DNA of 64,000 bases from Leguminivora glycinivorella (taxonomy: Eukaryota; Arthropoda; Insecta; Lepidoptera; Tortricidae). The number at the start of each line of letters is the position of its first letter. Position 1 is the stretch's first letter. A program made the position numbers and the translations under genes. Of this stretch, positions 12,001 to 20,000 are shown piece after piece. Where the stretch lies: NCBI RefSeq assembly GCF_023078275.1, contig NC_062994.1, forward strand, positions 11,479,545 through 11,543,544. The letters run 5' to 3'. The notes beneath the pieces were generated by a model, which was given only the letters and a program-made list of their open reading frames with translations, ran no database searches and was not told where the DNA came from.

Positions 12001-12335
12001 AATCAGTACACTTCAGCGATTTAGAAGAAAAATTAAATATAGGAGATAAAATCACTCAAGCATTCGAAAACTTCCAAGATGGTCTCCAAATGTTAAGTGA
12101 ACTTAGACATGATAATGAAAAAGATGATAATAAAGACGAATGTGATAGTAAACTCACTATTAGAGGACCTGGTAGTTATATTAAAAAACTAATTCAGCAG
12201 TTTAGTGAAGATCCTTTTGGAAGCGAAGATGCTAAGCCTGAGGCTGATAGAGGCAGCTCGAGTCAAACTATAAAGGAAAAAGCTGATGCTATTTGTAAAA
12301 AATGTCTTCATTACAAGGGTAAAATGTCTAAGTAA
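1000..12335 (+). CDS. Hdc: Histidine decarboxylase, 3' part of gene (11 exons, N-terminus outside window)
   Basis: PLP-dependent group II decarboxylase that converts histidine to histamine in the cytosol. Exons: 1000-1139, 1781-1870, 3132-3202, 4047-4066, 5667-5765, 6512-6590, 6921-7085, 7844-7951, 9666-9836, 10389-10526, 11758-12335. All junctions are AG/GT and phases match throughout, giving 1659 nt (552 residues plus stop). Visible motifs, in order: HVDAAYAG (the Asp contacts the cofactor ring), NPSKW (the Lys forms the Schiff base), FNVNPIYLRHENSG, HWQIPLSRRFRALKLWFVLR, IRFTVTSQRTT, and then SLLLANSPMSPKIVNG and MRRRIRAIKM beyond the catalytic fold. From memory, the last two are features of insect HDC and absent from dopa decarboxylase; NPSKW in place of NPHKW also favours HDC. 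The start codon and roughly the first 250 residues lie left of base 1. The gene runs tail to tail with the minus-strand protease gene. Confidence 0.93.
1233..1664 (+). repeat. 430-bp direct repeat, copy 1
   Basis: Almost identical to 3205-3634: both run from atagttatttgttatac to ccgagctagtgagg. Contains the phrase cacgagcgaagcgagtgg. It lies in the intron before the PLP-lysine exon. Confidence 0.85.
1665..1746 (+). repeat. Short dispersed repeat, also at 50120-50215 (minus)
   Basis: The stretch from agttttaagcttgtgtcg to ctctataatactt recurs in reverse orientation at 50120-50215, next to a SINE fragment. Confidence 0.6.
1781..1870 (+). CDS. Hdc: Hdc exon with the PLP lysine
   Basis: Acceptor atttttacag ends at 1780 and the donor is GTTTGT at 1871. 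Encodes HWMNGIEMADSF, then FNPSKWLMVNFDCTAMW, including the Schiff-base lysine in NPSKW. It is only 90 nt long and is flanked by introns that both carry the same 430-bp repeat. Confidence 0.93.
2100..2300 (+). repeat. Dispersed repeat, three copies
   Basis: The ccactcagaatcgtgagc ... tatggaaattttgggaca ... gattccgagtat structure recurs at about 35125-35330 (same orientation) and 49430-49660 (reverse). Copies are clearly diverged. Confidence 0.55.
2625..2740 (+). mobile_element. tRNA-SINE family A, 3' fragment
   Basis: Contains tacccacaacacaagcc, ttcttgagcttaccgtg and tgtaagaatgtcctata, the 3' body of a SINE seen in fuller form at 43283-43510 and 59270-59525. Confidence 0.7.
3132..3202 (+). 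CDS. Hdc: Hdc exon VRDSTALHRTFNVNPIYL
   Basis: Acceptor tattcccag ends at 3131 and the donor GTAATA starts at 3203. The first base completes Trp (TG+G); the last base opens the Gly of HENSG. Matches the loop that follows the PLP lysine in HDC. Confidence 0.9.
3205..3634 (+). repeat. 430-bp direct repeat, copy 2
   Basis: Near-identical copy of 1233-1664, in the same orientation, starting three bases after an Hdc exon ends. A diverged third copy appears at about 63835-64000. Confidence 0.85.
4047..4066 (+). CDS. Hdc: Hdc 20-nt micro-exon GKAIDYM
   Basis: Acceptor tttctttcag ends at 4046 and the donor GTAAGT starts at 4067. Two bases finish Gly, then KAIDYM follows, so the protein runs HENSGKAIDYM-HWQIPLSRRF, as recalled for insect HDC (an equivalent VAVDFM-HWQIPLS). 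The exon is too short for most gene finders, and without it the frame is lost. Confidence 0.85.
4364..4654 (+). other. Exon-like acidic ORF inside an Hdc intron (possible alternative exon with stop)
   Basis: After a tatag at 4359-4363 an open frame begins, in phase with the upstream micro-exon (phase 0): VGSQVSNVKR, then MLRTKDIKVNGEI and a long Asp/Glu/His-rich stretch, ending at TAA 4652-4654 (96 residues). The composition is acidic and hydrophilic, with no domain I recognise. The acceptor has a poor pyrimidine tract. Inclusion would truncate HDC before HWQIPLS, unless a weak GTACGA donor at 4625 (which keeps phase 0) were used. Two decayed partial copies follow at about 4968-5110 and 5325-5470. 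It may be an alternative exon, a captured gene piece or a chance ORF. Confidence 0.3.
4968..5470 (+). repeat. Decayed tandem copies of the 4364-4680 ORF region
   Basis: 4968-5110 repeats ggtctacacggttatgac, gagagaagatacag, gataagaagg, tatttagtacgaa and aactttggtggtgg from copy 1, with indels. 5325-5470 is more decayed (acggtctacagg, ggtggtggtggcatt). Spacing of the ggtctac phrase is about 420 and 360 bp. Confidence 0.65.
5667..5765 (+). CDS. Hdc: Hdc exon HWQIPLSRRFRALKLWF
   Basis: Acceptor cttatttccag ends at 5666 and the donor GTATTA starts at 5766. Encodes exactly 33 codons, phase 0 on both sides, from HWQIPLS to QKHIRE. This is one of the most conserved segments of group II decarboxylases. 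Confidence 0.93.
5960..6271 (-). mobile_element. tRNA-SINE family A, near full length, with (TTTA)n tail
   Basis: Read on the minus strand it starts with a tRNA-like head (tctggcgcagtcgg; B box gggttcgaatcccggtaa), then tgatgagcacagatatttg and acccacaacacaagcc, and ends in a TTTA microsatellite (5965-6033 on +). Confidence 0.8.
6410..6472. repeat. Perfect 26-bp-arm hairpin in an Hdc intron
   Basis: Arms 6410-6435 and 6447-6472 are exact reverse complements. The 11-nt loop contains a further aggg/ccct pairing after one A-A mismatch. It could be a short palindromic MITE or a hairpin RNA source. Confidence 0.7.
6512..6590 (+). CDS. Hdc: Hdc exon SVRLAQKFEALVLADQRFEI
   Basis: Acceptor tatgtttcag ends at 6511 and the donor GTAGGA starts at 6591. 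It runs from SVRLAQKFEA to PRNLG and closely matches the insect HDC pattern (G)VRLAQKFEALVLAD as I recall it. The frame joins exactly to the following exon (GMVAFRMKGDN). Confidence 0.92.
6921..7085 (+). CDS. Hdc: Hdc exon MVAFRMKGDNALTERLLKRL
   Basis: Acceptor tttattccag ends at 6920 and the donor GTAAGT starts at 7086. It forms the C-terminal small domain of the decarboxylase fold and ends in YVIRFTVTSQRTTNQDIL. Confidence 0.93.
7436..7650 (-). mobile_element. Possible LINE 3' end
   Basis: The tcaatcaatcaaaatattc / tttattcaaataggctta start looks like the reverse complement of a lepidopteran LINE 3' UTR. No coding frame supports it. Confidence 0.3.
7844..7951 (+). CDS. Hdc: Hdc exon DDWNEIKTVASEILMEVF
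   Basis: Acceptor tgtctctttcag ends at 7843 and the donor GTAATT starts at 7952. It closes the catalytic domain (DWNEIKTVASEIL) and continues into a short linker ending KKPRISLK. Confidence 0.92.
8206..8348. mobile_element. Foldback element, about 36-bp arms
   Basis: taaaattgcaaacgggac... at the left end is mirrored by ...cccgtttgcaattttaaa at the right, both reaching the atcgcgtatt phrase. The centre (gacgtttcaaggacgg) resembles the repeat at 33665-33770. Confidence 0.6.
8646..8778. mobile_element. Possible MITE with imperfect inverted ends
   Basis: Left gtgcctagtcag...acaatcgctta and right taagc-like...gattgtcacttcggctagg form imperfect inverted repeats around a GC-richer core. Confidence 0.35.
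8840..9063 (+). pseudogene. Orphan terminal-exon-like segment in an Hdc intron
   Basis: An acceptor acatccatttcag ends at 8839. It opens a 61-codon frame, SFVVRVLTPFLETFKNED then WAKGLMFSGYGLCRILLRTM, ending in TAA at 9024-9026, with AATAAA at 9058-9063. The reading looks protein-like and the layout is that of a last exon. It does not join the HDC frame (it needs phase 2, but the upstream Hdc exon ends in phase 1) and I do not recognise the family. It may be a captured or retroposed exon. The phase-1 frame over the same bases is also open but less protein-like. Confidence 0.35.
9666..9836 (+). CDS. Hdc: Hdc exon with SLLLANSPMSPKIVNG
   Basis: Acceptor taattgcag ends at 9665 and the donor GTAAGT starts at 9837. 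Encodes ETRELNATFGTSLLLANSP, MSPKIVNGTHAAICDYEQ and on to KDSPG. The NSPxSPKxVNG block is, from memory, a hallmark of insect HDC beyond the catalytic domain. Confidence 0.92.
10389..10526 (+). CDS. Hdc: Hdc exon MRRRIRAIKMCGKKLSLDS
   Basis: The acceptor gatgatgacag ends at 10388, and the exon starts so that G+AG gives Glu before MRRRIRAIKM. The donor GTTGGT at 10527 is weak, but its phase matches the final exon. It corresponds to the MRRRVRGI..SGKQFSLDSHMD segment remembered from Drosophila HDC. Confidence 0.85.
11758..12335 (+). CDS. Hdc: Hdc last exon, Ser/Lys/Asp-rich C-terminal tail
   Basis: The acceptor gaactccag ends at 11757; the frame follows in phase and stays open for 192 codons to TAA at 12333-12335. 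It reads GSSPGDRSSLSPSP, then QYRSKSVDVSLTGLKLDD, and ends HYKGKMSK. The tail is hydrophilic and probably disordered, with Ser-Pro pairs and two Cys near the end (CKKCLH). Drosophila HDC as I recall it has a much longer Ser-rich tail, so this tail appears shorter and divergent. No strong poly(A) site is assigned; AATAAA at about 12964 is one candidate. Confidence 0.85.
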
Positions 12336-15300
12336 AGGTGTAACTCGGCAATAATAATTACGGCAATGGAAACGATGTATTTAATAGGCAAATTGAATAT
12401 TGTAAAATTAGATTTTGATTAATTAGCTAAGTGAAAAAAAGTTTTAGATAATCTACATTTAGGAGAAATAATAGAATATTCCGAGGTTCTTATATTGTAG
12501 AGAGTACTTATCCAAATTATGTTCATATGTAGAATAATCATCATACATGAAGAAAATTTTGATGTAATATTATCGCTGATGAATGTTGTAAAATAGCTTT
12601 TAATTATTCTAAAATTGCTTAAAAATGATATCGACAGTTTATGATATTGGATATATCGCGTATGTTATAAATGTTAGAATTCCTGTTGTTATTCTAATTC
12701 ATAAGTACACTAAACTTCGTTCAAATATTAGTAAGAAAACGTAGGTACTTAAACTAGTGCTCCATAATATAGTGTTTAATAATAGTGATTAAAAAAAGTT
12801 ACTTAGCGAAAGGTGAAATGTCAACCTAAGTTCACATATCAGATCACACATATGTATTATGTTCAGAAAGCTTCTATTATTGTATTGCATCATAATCATT
12901 AGAAATATAATAAGTAGGCTTGAATTTAAATAATAATCTTAATAGCAGCGAGTAGAAAAACTATAATAAAAAAATATTTTGCCGCCTTTTTGAGTACTCA
13001 CATTCAAATGTGCCTATGACATCTGGGGCCCATTTCTCAAAACTGAAAGTTACAAGTTACAAGCGGAAGTCTCTTTCCAACTCGTCATATTTAGACATTG
13101 ACAACCACTTGTAAATTGTAACTTGTAGCTTCGAGAAATGGGGCCCTGATAGTGTATTAAACGATAAAAAATCTTCTCAATATAGTGCTTATTGATTTCG
13201 ATAAAAAAATATCTAATAAAAAATAGCAATGTTACTGATTGCAAAAAATGCCCGAAAAAAACTTCGTACATGTAAGTTTAGTTATGGGCTGGGTAGAAAA
13301 TAGTTTAGTGTTATTTATATGATAGGTTAACAAAGCACAATATTTTTATGTATACTATTTTGTTAAGTTTGTTTGTCGCCTTAGGCAGTGGTATTTATTG
13401 CATTATATAATAAAAATACTTTTACTCGCTTTGGAAAATATTTATGTAAATATATTTTAATTAATGAGTATTTATGATTAAAAAAAAATCAAAAGTTCGC
13501 TGTCCTAACGTAATGTAATTTTATAATTCTTTACTCGGATTATATGATATATTATACTTTGTTTTTTTCGCCAACAAAAGTGATAAAATAATAATGTATT
13601 TGTTTATTTATTTATTATTACTTCTGGACATTTTTTTGCTTATATTTTTACTTTGAATTATATATTAAATATTTTTAAATCGAAAGGACAGTGATTAAAT
13701 GTATTGAATTTAATATTATAATTATCATATAATACCTATAACATATTATATTATAAGCGTATTAGTATTCACTAAGGTACCTAACTTATATTCTAAAAGT
13801 ATATACATACTTTACTCAAGTTAATATTTTAATAGATGTACTATAAACTCATGCTGTATTGTGATTATAAATATCAAAAATATATAGTAGGTATCCCTAT
13901 ATTTATTATTATTGTTAAATGTGTTGCGTGAGGTTGTTTGGTAAATATGGGAGCTATTACAAAATAGAAAAAAAATTTTTTAAATTTCCAGGCACTTAAA
14001 ATGATGTGTTATATCATAACTTGCAAATTCAGTAATATTCTTTTTTATTAAATATTTTTGACTTAGCCTCGTCCTATATGTATTTCGTGTAACTCAATAT
14101 AAGTAGACAAAATATAAAATATATATATTAAGGAAAAAATATTTTTTATTAAAAATGTTCAGGTACTATTGTTATTTTATATTGAATGGAGTTCCGGTTC
14201 CCAAACAGCCTTAGACAACAATAATTTGTATATTCACGAACTCAAACTGCTGTGCTTTATCAATAATGTAGTTAGTTCTTGTAGAATAAGTGAATTTATT
14301 TTATTTAAGTGCATAAATAAAATGTTAAAAAAAGATAGCCACAAAGTTATTGTCCAAAAGCTTTCAATGTAGTTTTAGTGATTTGTGGAATATATTCGAT
14401 GCAAATTATTTTGTGTTTTATTATATAACAATCATTAGTGCTAATCCCTTTTCATCGTAAATACGAAAATGTATTTCAGTGTTTTTAAATTTTAAACGAT
14501 CATATTTTTACTCTTTATCGACGGTCTGTAAAAGACAATATTTTCATATAATTATCTTGTAACTTATATTTTATTAGGAGTGAGTAGTTTTCTTTAAAAT
14601 ATGGAGAAAAAAAATCTGTTGCATTACTTGTACAAAAAATAAAGAAATAAAAACAATGTTAAGTCGGGGAATTCGGGGATTGATAGAAAAGAATCAATAA
14701 ATAAAAAAAAACGTTGTTTTGATTATTTTAATAAATGCATAACAGTCGTAGATTATTATTAACATTTTCTACTTATTTTATATTCATAAATTATTGAGCG
14801 TCTCGTATTTTTACATGCAATGTACATTTTCAATGGAAGTGAATTCGAAAATTTATTAAAATGATTATCAATTTTCATAGTAAACAAAAATAATGAGTAC
14901 TTTGAGGTCGTTCATGGAAATTTCATGGTATTTAATTATTTTTAAATAAATTAGCTAAAATAATCATTATAGAAAGTCACATTTTCGAAAACAACAAAAG
15001 TCGCCAGGAACAATTCCAAATAATATAATTTTAATTATACATTTTCAGTTCTTAAATCTAAATTTAACTAATTAACAATAAATAAATGCATTTTAATGTA
15101 CAATCATAACCTAAACTACTAAATATACAAATGTGTATATTACAAATGCAGAGAATGACACGGTAGAAAGTATTTCAAGATCAAATGTTTACATTTTTTT
15201 TAATTAATCAAAAATATTCGTAAATATATTTATATTTTCATTAAAGTTGGTATGTTTTTTTGAAAGGCAGTTTTAATAGAGAGCTGTTATAAGTTGTTAA

Positions 15301-15702
15301 TTATTATTAAACATGTGATCTACAAACACTTTCTTTTATTTACAAAATAGATGCATAAAATCTTATCAATACTATATTAATAACAAAAACACTCTAAGGG
15401 TGGGTAGACAAAAGTCATTTCGATTAAGATTATTAAAAAATATATATTAACACTTTTCTAAGGGCGATACCAATTATGCCAACTACGAAGCAAATAATTA
15501 TAATATTTATAATCTATTTGCTTCACAATATAATCTGAAAATAATAAAATTCGCCTCTGATTGACATGACTGATTTAAGACGATAAATATGGAAATATAG
15601 TATGAATAATATATAAATGATACCTCATGATGTAGTCACAAATTAAATCATTGAATTGTCAAAAATAGATGATTTCGCTGTAGTTGAACACGCTTCCTAT
15701 TA
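12336..15702. other. Hdc 3' flank, AT-rich
   Basis: No coding frame. Several AATAAA words (about 12964, 13407, 14638) could be Hdc poly(A) signals, but none is compelling. The only clear structure is the foldback at 13025-13146. Confidence 0.5.
13025..13146. mobile_element. Foldback MITE, GGGGCCCATTTCTC ends
   Basis: The left end ggggcccatttctcaaaac with gttacaagttacaag is mirrored on the right by cttgtaaattgtaac and gagaaatggggccc. Confidence 0.65.
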
Positions 15703-15710
15703 TTCATTTG

Positions 15711-16160
15711 CAGGGAGCGTACTTTTCATGCCGATGACATTAATCTGACGTCACGCGTATAGGGTGATCCCAAATAGTGTTATTGTAAGTTATTAATCAT
15801 TAGTCGTCAATCATTTTAATCGTGTACAAATTACTTGAAATACAGTAGTCCATTTACATGTGGCATAAATAATACCTACTTGAAATGTGAAACGTAAATA
15901 AAATTATTTGATTTGTTTTTATACATAAATTGAATTAAATAGTATTGTTAAGAACACATTACAATAAATACGTAGAAAAGAGAATTCCTCTGTAACGTAA
16001 AGCACACCATCCTTCTTGCATTTATTACCATGAAAAGAAATTAACAACTTAAAATGATTGATGACTAATGATTAATAATTTACAATAAAACAATTTGTGA
16101 TCAGCCTATATGGAGCGTGACGTCAAGTTGATGTCATCGGCACGAAAAGTACGCTCCTAG
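15711..16160. mobile_element. hAT-like MITE with 8-bp target duplication
   Basis: Inverted ends of about 110 bp (CAGGGAGCGTAC.. left, ..GTACGCTCCTAG right) flanked by identical ttcatttg at 15703-15710 and 16161-16168. The 8-bp duplication and a CAGGG start suit hAT. It lies between the Hdc and flz 3' ends. Confidence 0.8.
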
Positions 16161-16887
16161 TTCATTTGTCTCCTCGACAGGACAAATTAGAGGAGAATAT
16201 AAGAAATAGAAAAACAAAGGTGTATTAGATTTTCAGTCAGACATATAGGTATAACAAATAAGTAACGACTGATCTTTTTGGAGACAGATACATGTAAGGT
16301 CGTGCCAATAAGGATAACTAATGTCATTAGAATCATTCCCCACAAGCCCACGTAGTTTGATGCGAGCGACACCACGGGAAGGAAGGGAGGAAGAATCAAT
16401 ATTTGTAAGGCAAAACATTAAGCTTCTATATTTCGTCAAATTTGATTTTTAAAATGTTTCATGCCTAGTCTCGACGAATTTAACGTATCTAAACAGCAAG
16501 ACAGACATCATTCGTACATCCACATTGTAAAGTGTACCCCCCAATATATCGATAGATGTCACTAAAATGAGCTAGGAATGCCGCGAATTTATGTAATAAT
16601 GGACGAATGTAACATGTATTGACAATTCTACAAAATCCCGTTTCTCAATTTGAGCCATATTTTAAGTTAGATATATATCCCAAATATAATGATGACACTG
16701 AAATCACTAGTTACACTAGTTAGATAAACTTTATCGCATCGTTGTGTCCCTATCGCACTTAAAAACAGTGCGAAAAGGACGGCCTAACATTATATCGTTT
16801 ATCACGCGACCGTGCTTGGCCTTGCTTAAAGCTATTTGAGAAACGTGATTTAAAAGATTCATGTTACATTTGTCCATGATTCCTCGC

Positions 16888-17052
16888 TCAATGCACGCCC
16901 GTGATGCTTCTCAGCCAAGGCTTGTAGAAGGTGGTCCTCATGTAGACTCCAGGGAGATATGGCGCTGCACACTTGATGCCGTGAGAGACGGTTCCGACTA
17001 GCTGCCAGCGGCCGTCACCGCGTTGAAGGACAAGCGGGCCCCCGCTGTCACC
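16888..17052 (-). CDS. flz: flz last exon with catalytic Ser
   Basis: On the minus strand, acceptor cacttcag then GDSGGPLVLQRGDGRW, VSHGIKCAAPYLPG and FYKPWLRSITGVH, stop TGA at 16890-16888. It contains the nucleophile Ser of GDSGGP and ends right after the final helix of the protease fold. Confidence 0.92.
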   Translation of the reverse strand, partial: GDSGGPLVLQRGDGRWQLVGTVSHGIKCAAPYLPGVYMRTTFYKPWLRSITGVH

Positions 17053-20000
17053 CTGAAGTGAACCCTTATTAATATAAGACATGAATGGTGGCGGCTCCCG
17101 TAACAAAAAATAAACCATTTGGTGGTGATGTAGTAAACTTAAATTAAAACTAGAAAATTAAATGATATTTTGAAACTCCAGTACTCAGGAAATAAAGAGA
17201 TCCTGGGAAATTTAGAGATGGGTATCTGACCAAATAGAAAATTTGTTTGGAATGGTCAACGATGAAGATAGACCAAAAACATACTTTAGAACGAAATGTT
17301 ACTGTTGATATTTCAAAAATATTATGAATAGTATGAGTAATAAGCAGAAGTAGATATAAATAATCTAATTTTCTGTTTTTGAGCTGAAAGCTTAGATGTT
17401 AAGCCTGACGTCCACTACGTACCTAACCGCATCTACGTTGTTGAGTAGATAAACCGCTAGTGAGCTAAGAGAAAAGAACAATAACTAGATTATTTAACCT
17501 GTAAGGTTTTGAATACTCACTTCACAAGAATCTTTCTGTCCATTTGCGTATCCTGCACATAGGAAAGAACTAAGGATTTTCTTCGAGTGCCCTGCCGTCT
17601 GGAACATCTCTTGGCACACATTATTTTCGATCACTGGCACCTGAAATATTTGATCACACGTTTAAGTAACAGAAAATATTATAAAAATGGCGTACTTATC
17701 CTCTGTGAGTATGTAGATCATGCAAAACATTTCTACTGTTGAACCAAAACCATTGATTTTGATAGAATATTTTAGCATAATAATTACAGACAACTGGGAA
17801 GCTTTGGATTGACTAGATCATGTAGTTAGAAGTAAGTACATTTTGAAAAATTAACATTGGATACTTATAGATTATACGATAACACTTTAGTTCTAATTTA
17901 TTTCTTAGTTATGATAACCTACGATACAAAAAAAAACATTGTAAGAGGTGTTTTAAAGTTTTGAGTACTTCAGGGCTTTGTGTTAGGTCCAGTACTGTTG
18001 TTTGTTGAAATATATAAATGGATTATCGTGGAAGTAATATTTGCAATAAATACTTTTTTTATAATATACCTGCACTTCTTGCAATACAGCCGGCACGGCG
18101 CCGCCATATTTGAGGCGGCCCCAACCTGTAACTGTCGCCATGCGGCCTGTGAAGTCACTCTCGTCTGGTGGCATGCAGATGGGCACTGGAAATAAAATAA
18201 CGTAAATAAATAAATATTGGGGACACCTTACGCATATCAACTTAGGCTTAAACTAAGTAAAACTTGTGTTAATGGTGATAGGCTACGATATACATGTTCA
18301 CTTATACAGTGTGACCAGCAAGTGGGCTTTTTTAAATGAACGTAAACTAACATATTTATTCAACTTAACCATGTCATTAATATAATAAATTAATCTATTT
18401 TTTGACAAAAAAATATTGCCAATAATGTACAGCACATACATTTGTCAAGTAAGGGTAATGACAACTCATAAGTATCAGGGATGCGAGTAAAGACAATAAT
18501 AAAGTGCATGCAATACATTGAATGTGCAACTATACACGATGACGCGACTCACGTTTCGAGAGACCAGTCTCTACAGAAATACTCCTGTCATGAGTAAGTC
18601 ATTCAGCCAAATCCCCTTGTGGCCTTTACAGGGAGCATCAAACACAGTTCTAACTGTAGTTGTCCGATTTTCACGAATGACATGACATGATGAGACAAGT
18701 ATATCTTAGCGTCTTTAATGGTGCTCCCACACTGGCTGTTATCAATGTTACTAGCTTTCGCCCGCGGCTTCGCTTGCGTTTAGTTTGAAAATTGCACAAT
18801 ACTCCATACAAACTTTCACCACTCATTTTAGGGAAGTGGGGTGTTGGAAAGAGACAAAACTCTCCATCTTTTAAACTATCTCCACTTAAAAAATCACGTC
18901 AATTATCGCTCCGTTTTGCCGTGAAATACGGACAAACAAACAAACACAGACACTTTCTCATTTATAATATTAGTATGGATATAACACGGTGTGACAAGGA
19001 CAGCAAGATGGCGCAATGGCGCGCTGTCCCTGTCACACCATGTTATATAACATTTGTAACAGCCGAGTGTGGGAGCAAAATAAATTTGTGATCAGGTTCC
19101 GTTACAGGTGTCATAATATTAAGTTTCTTACCAATATGAGCGTCAAATTTAATAGGCGACTCTAACTCCAACAGTGCAAGGTCGTTCTCAAACGTGGCAG
19201 CGTCGTATTGTCTATGCACGATGACGCGACGCACGTTTCGGGAGACGGGTTTGCGGGGCTCCAGGTCTAGAGAGATGTCGTTCTCACCAAACACTGCTAC
19301 CAGGGACGCCAGGAAGCTGGAAAATTATATATAAAAATGAAGCTACAGCTGGAAGTAATCTTTTGCCTGTAAAAACTTTCTGGATCACTGGTTTTTGCCT
19401 TTCTTACGGTTGTTACGGGAAGTTGTAGTTGGGAGCAAAAATAAGAAAAACGTTTTTATTGTGGCCACGGGTGCCACAAGTCTTAGTAACATGCTTGGAA
19501 AAACTCGATCTTTGTCGCCGTGAGTCAGATCGCTGATTAGTTCTGCCACTTGATGCGATAACAGAAGACTCTGATTCAATTCCAACTTTGGGCAAGGTGA
19601 CATTTATAGTTTTACTAATGCGTTCATTATACAGTTTTTTAAGCTACAGCAATAAATAACTCAAACTTTTTTTTTTATTATTATAAATGGGCTTACTCTT
19701 GGCCACAGACTAGCCAAAGGCAAAGACGTGGCCTACGATGGAGTGAGATCGCCCAGAAGATGCCTGTTCACTCTTTATTTGAAGGTTGCCGGGTTATATG
19801 AGCTCAAACTAACTAAAAACTAACTTTCAAGTTATGCTCTGCACAGGAGTACCTAGTCTCCCAAGAATAATGGCTGGGATTACTGAGAATTCTTAGTTGG
19901 TTTTTTAATTCTATGATCAAAAATTCTACAGAAGATACCTAATTAGTTGGTGAAGTCTTTTGAAACTTACCCCGGTTGACAATGGGCAGCGGTCGTCACA

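Noticed and set aside
1000..12335. Dopa decarboxylase or tyrosine decarboxylase instead of Hdc
   Set aside because: NPSKW rather than NPHKW, and the NSPMSPKIVNG and MRRRIRAIKM segments beyond the catalytic domain, fit HDC and not Ddc or Tdc as I recall them.
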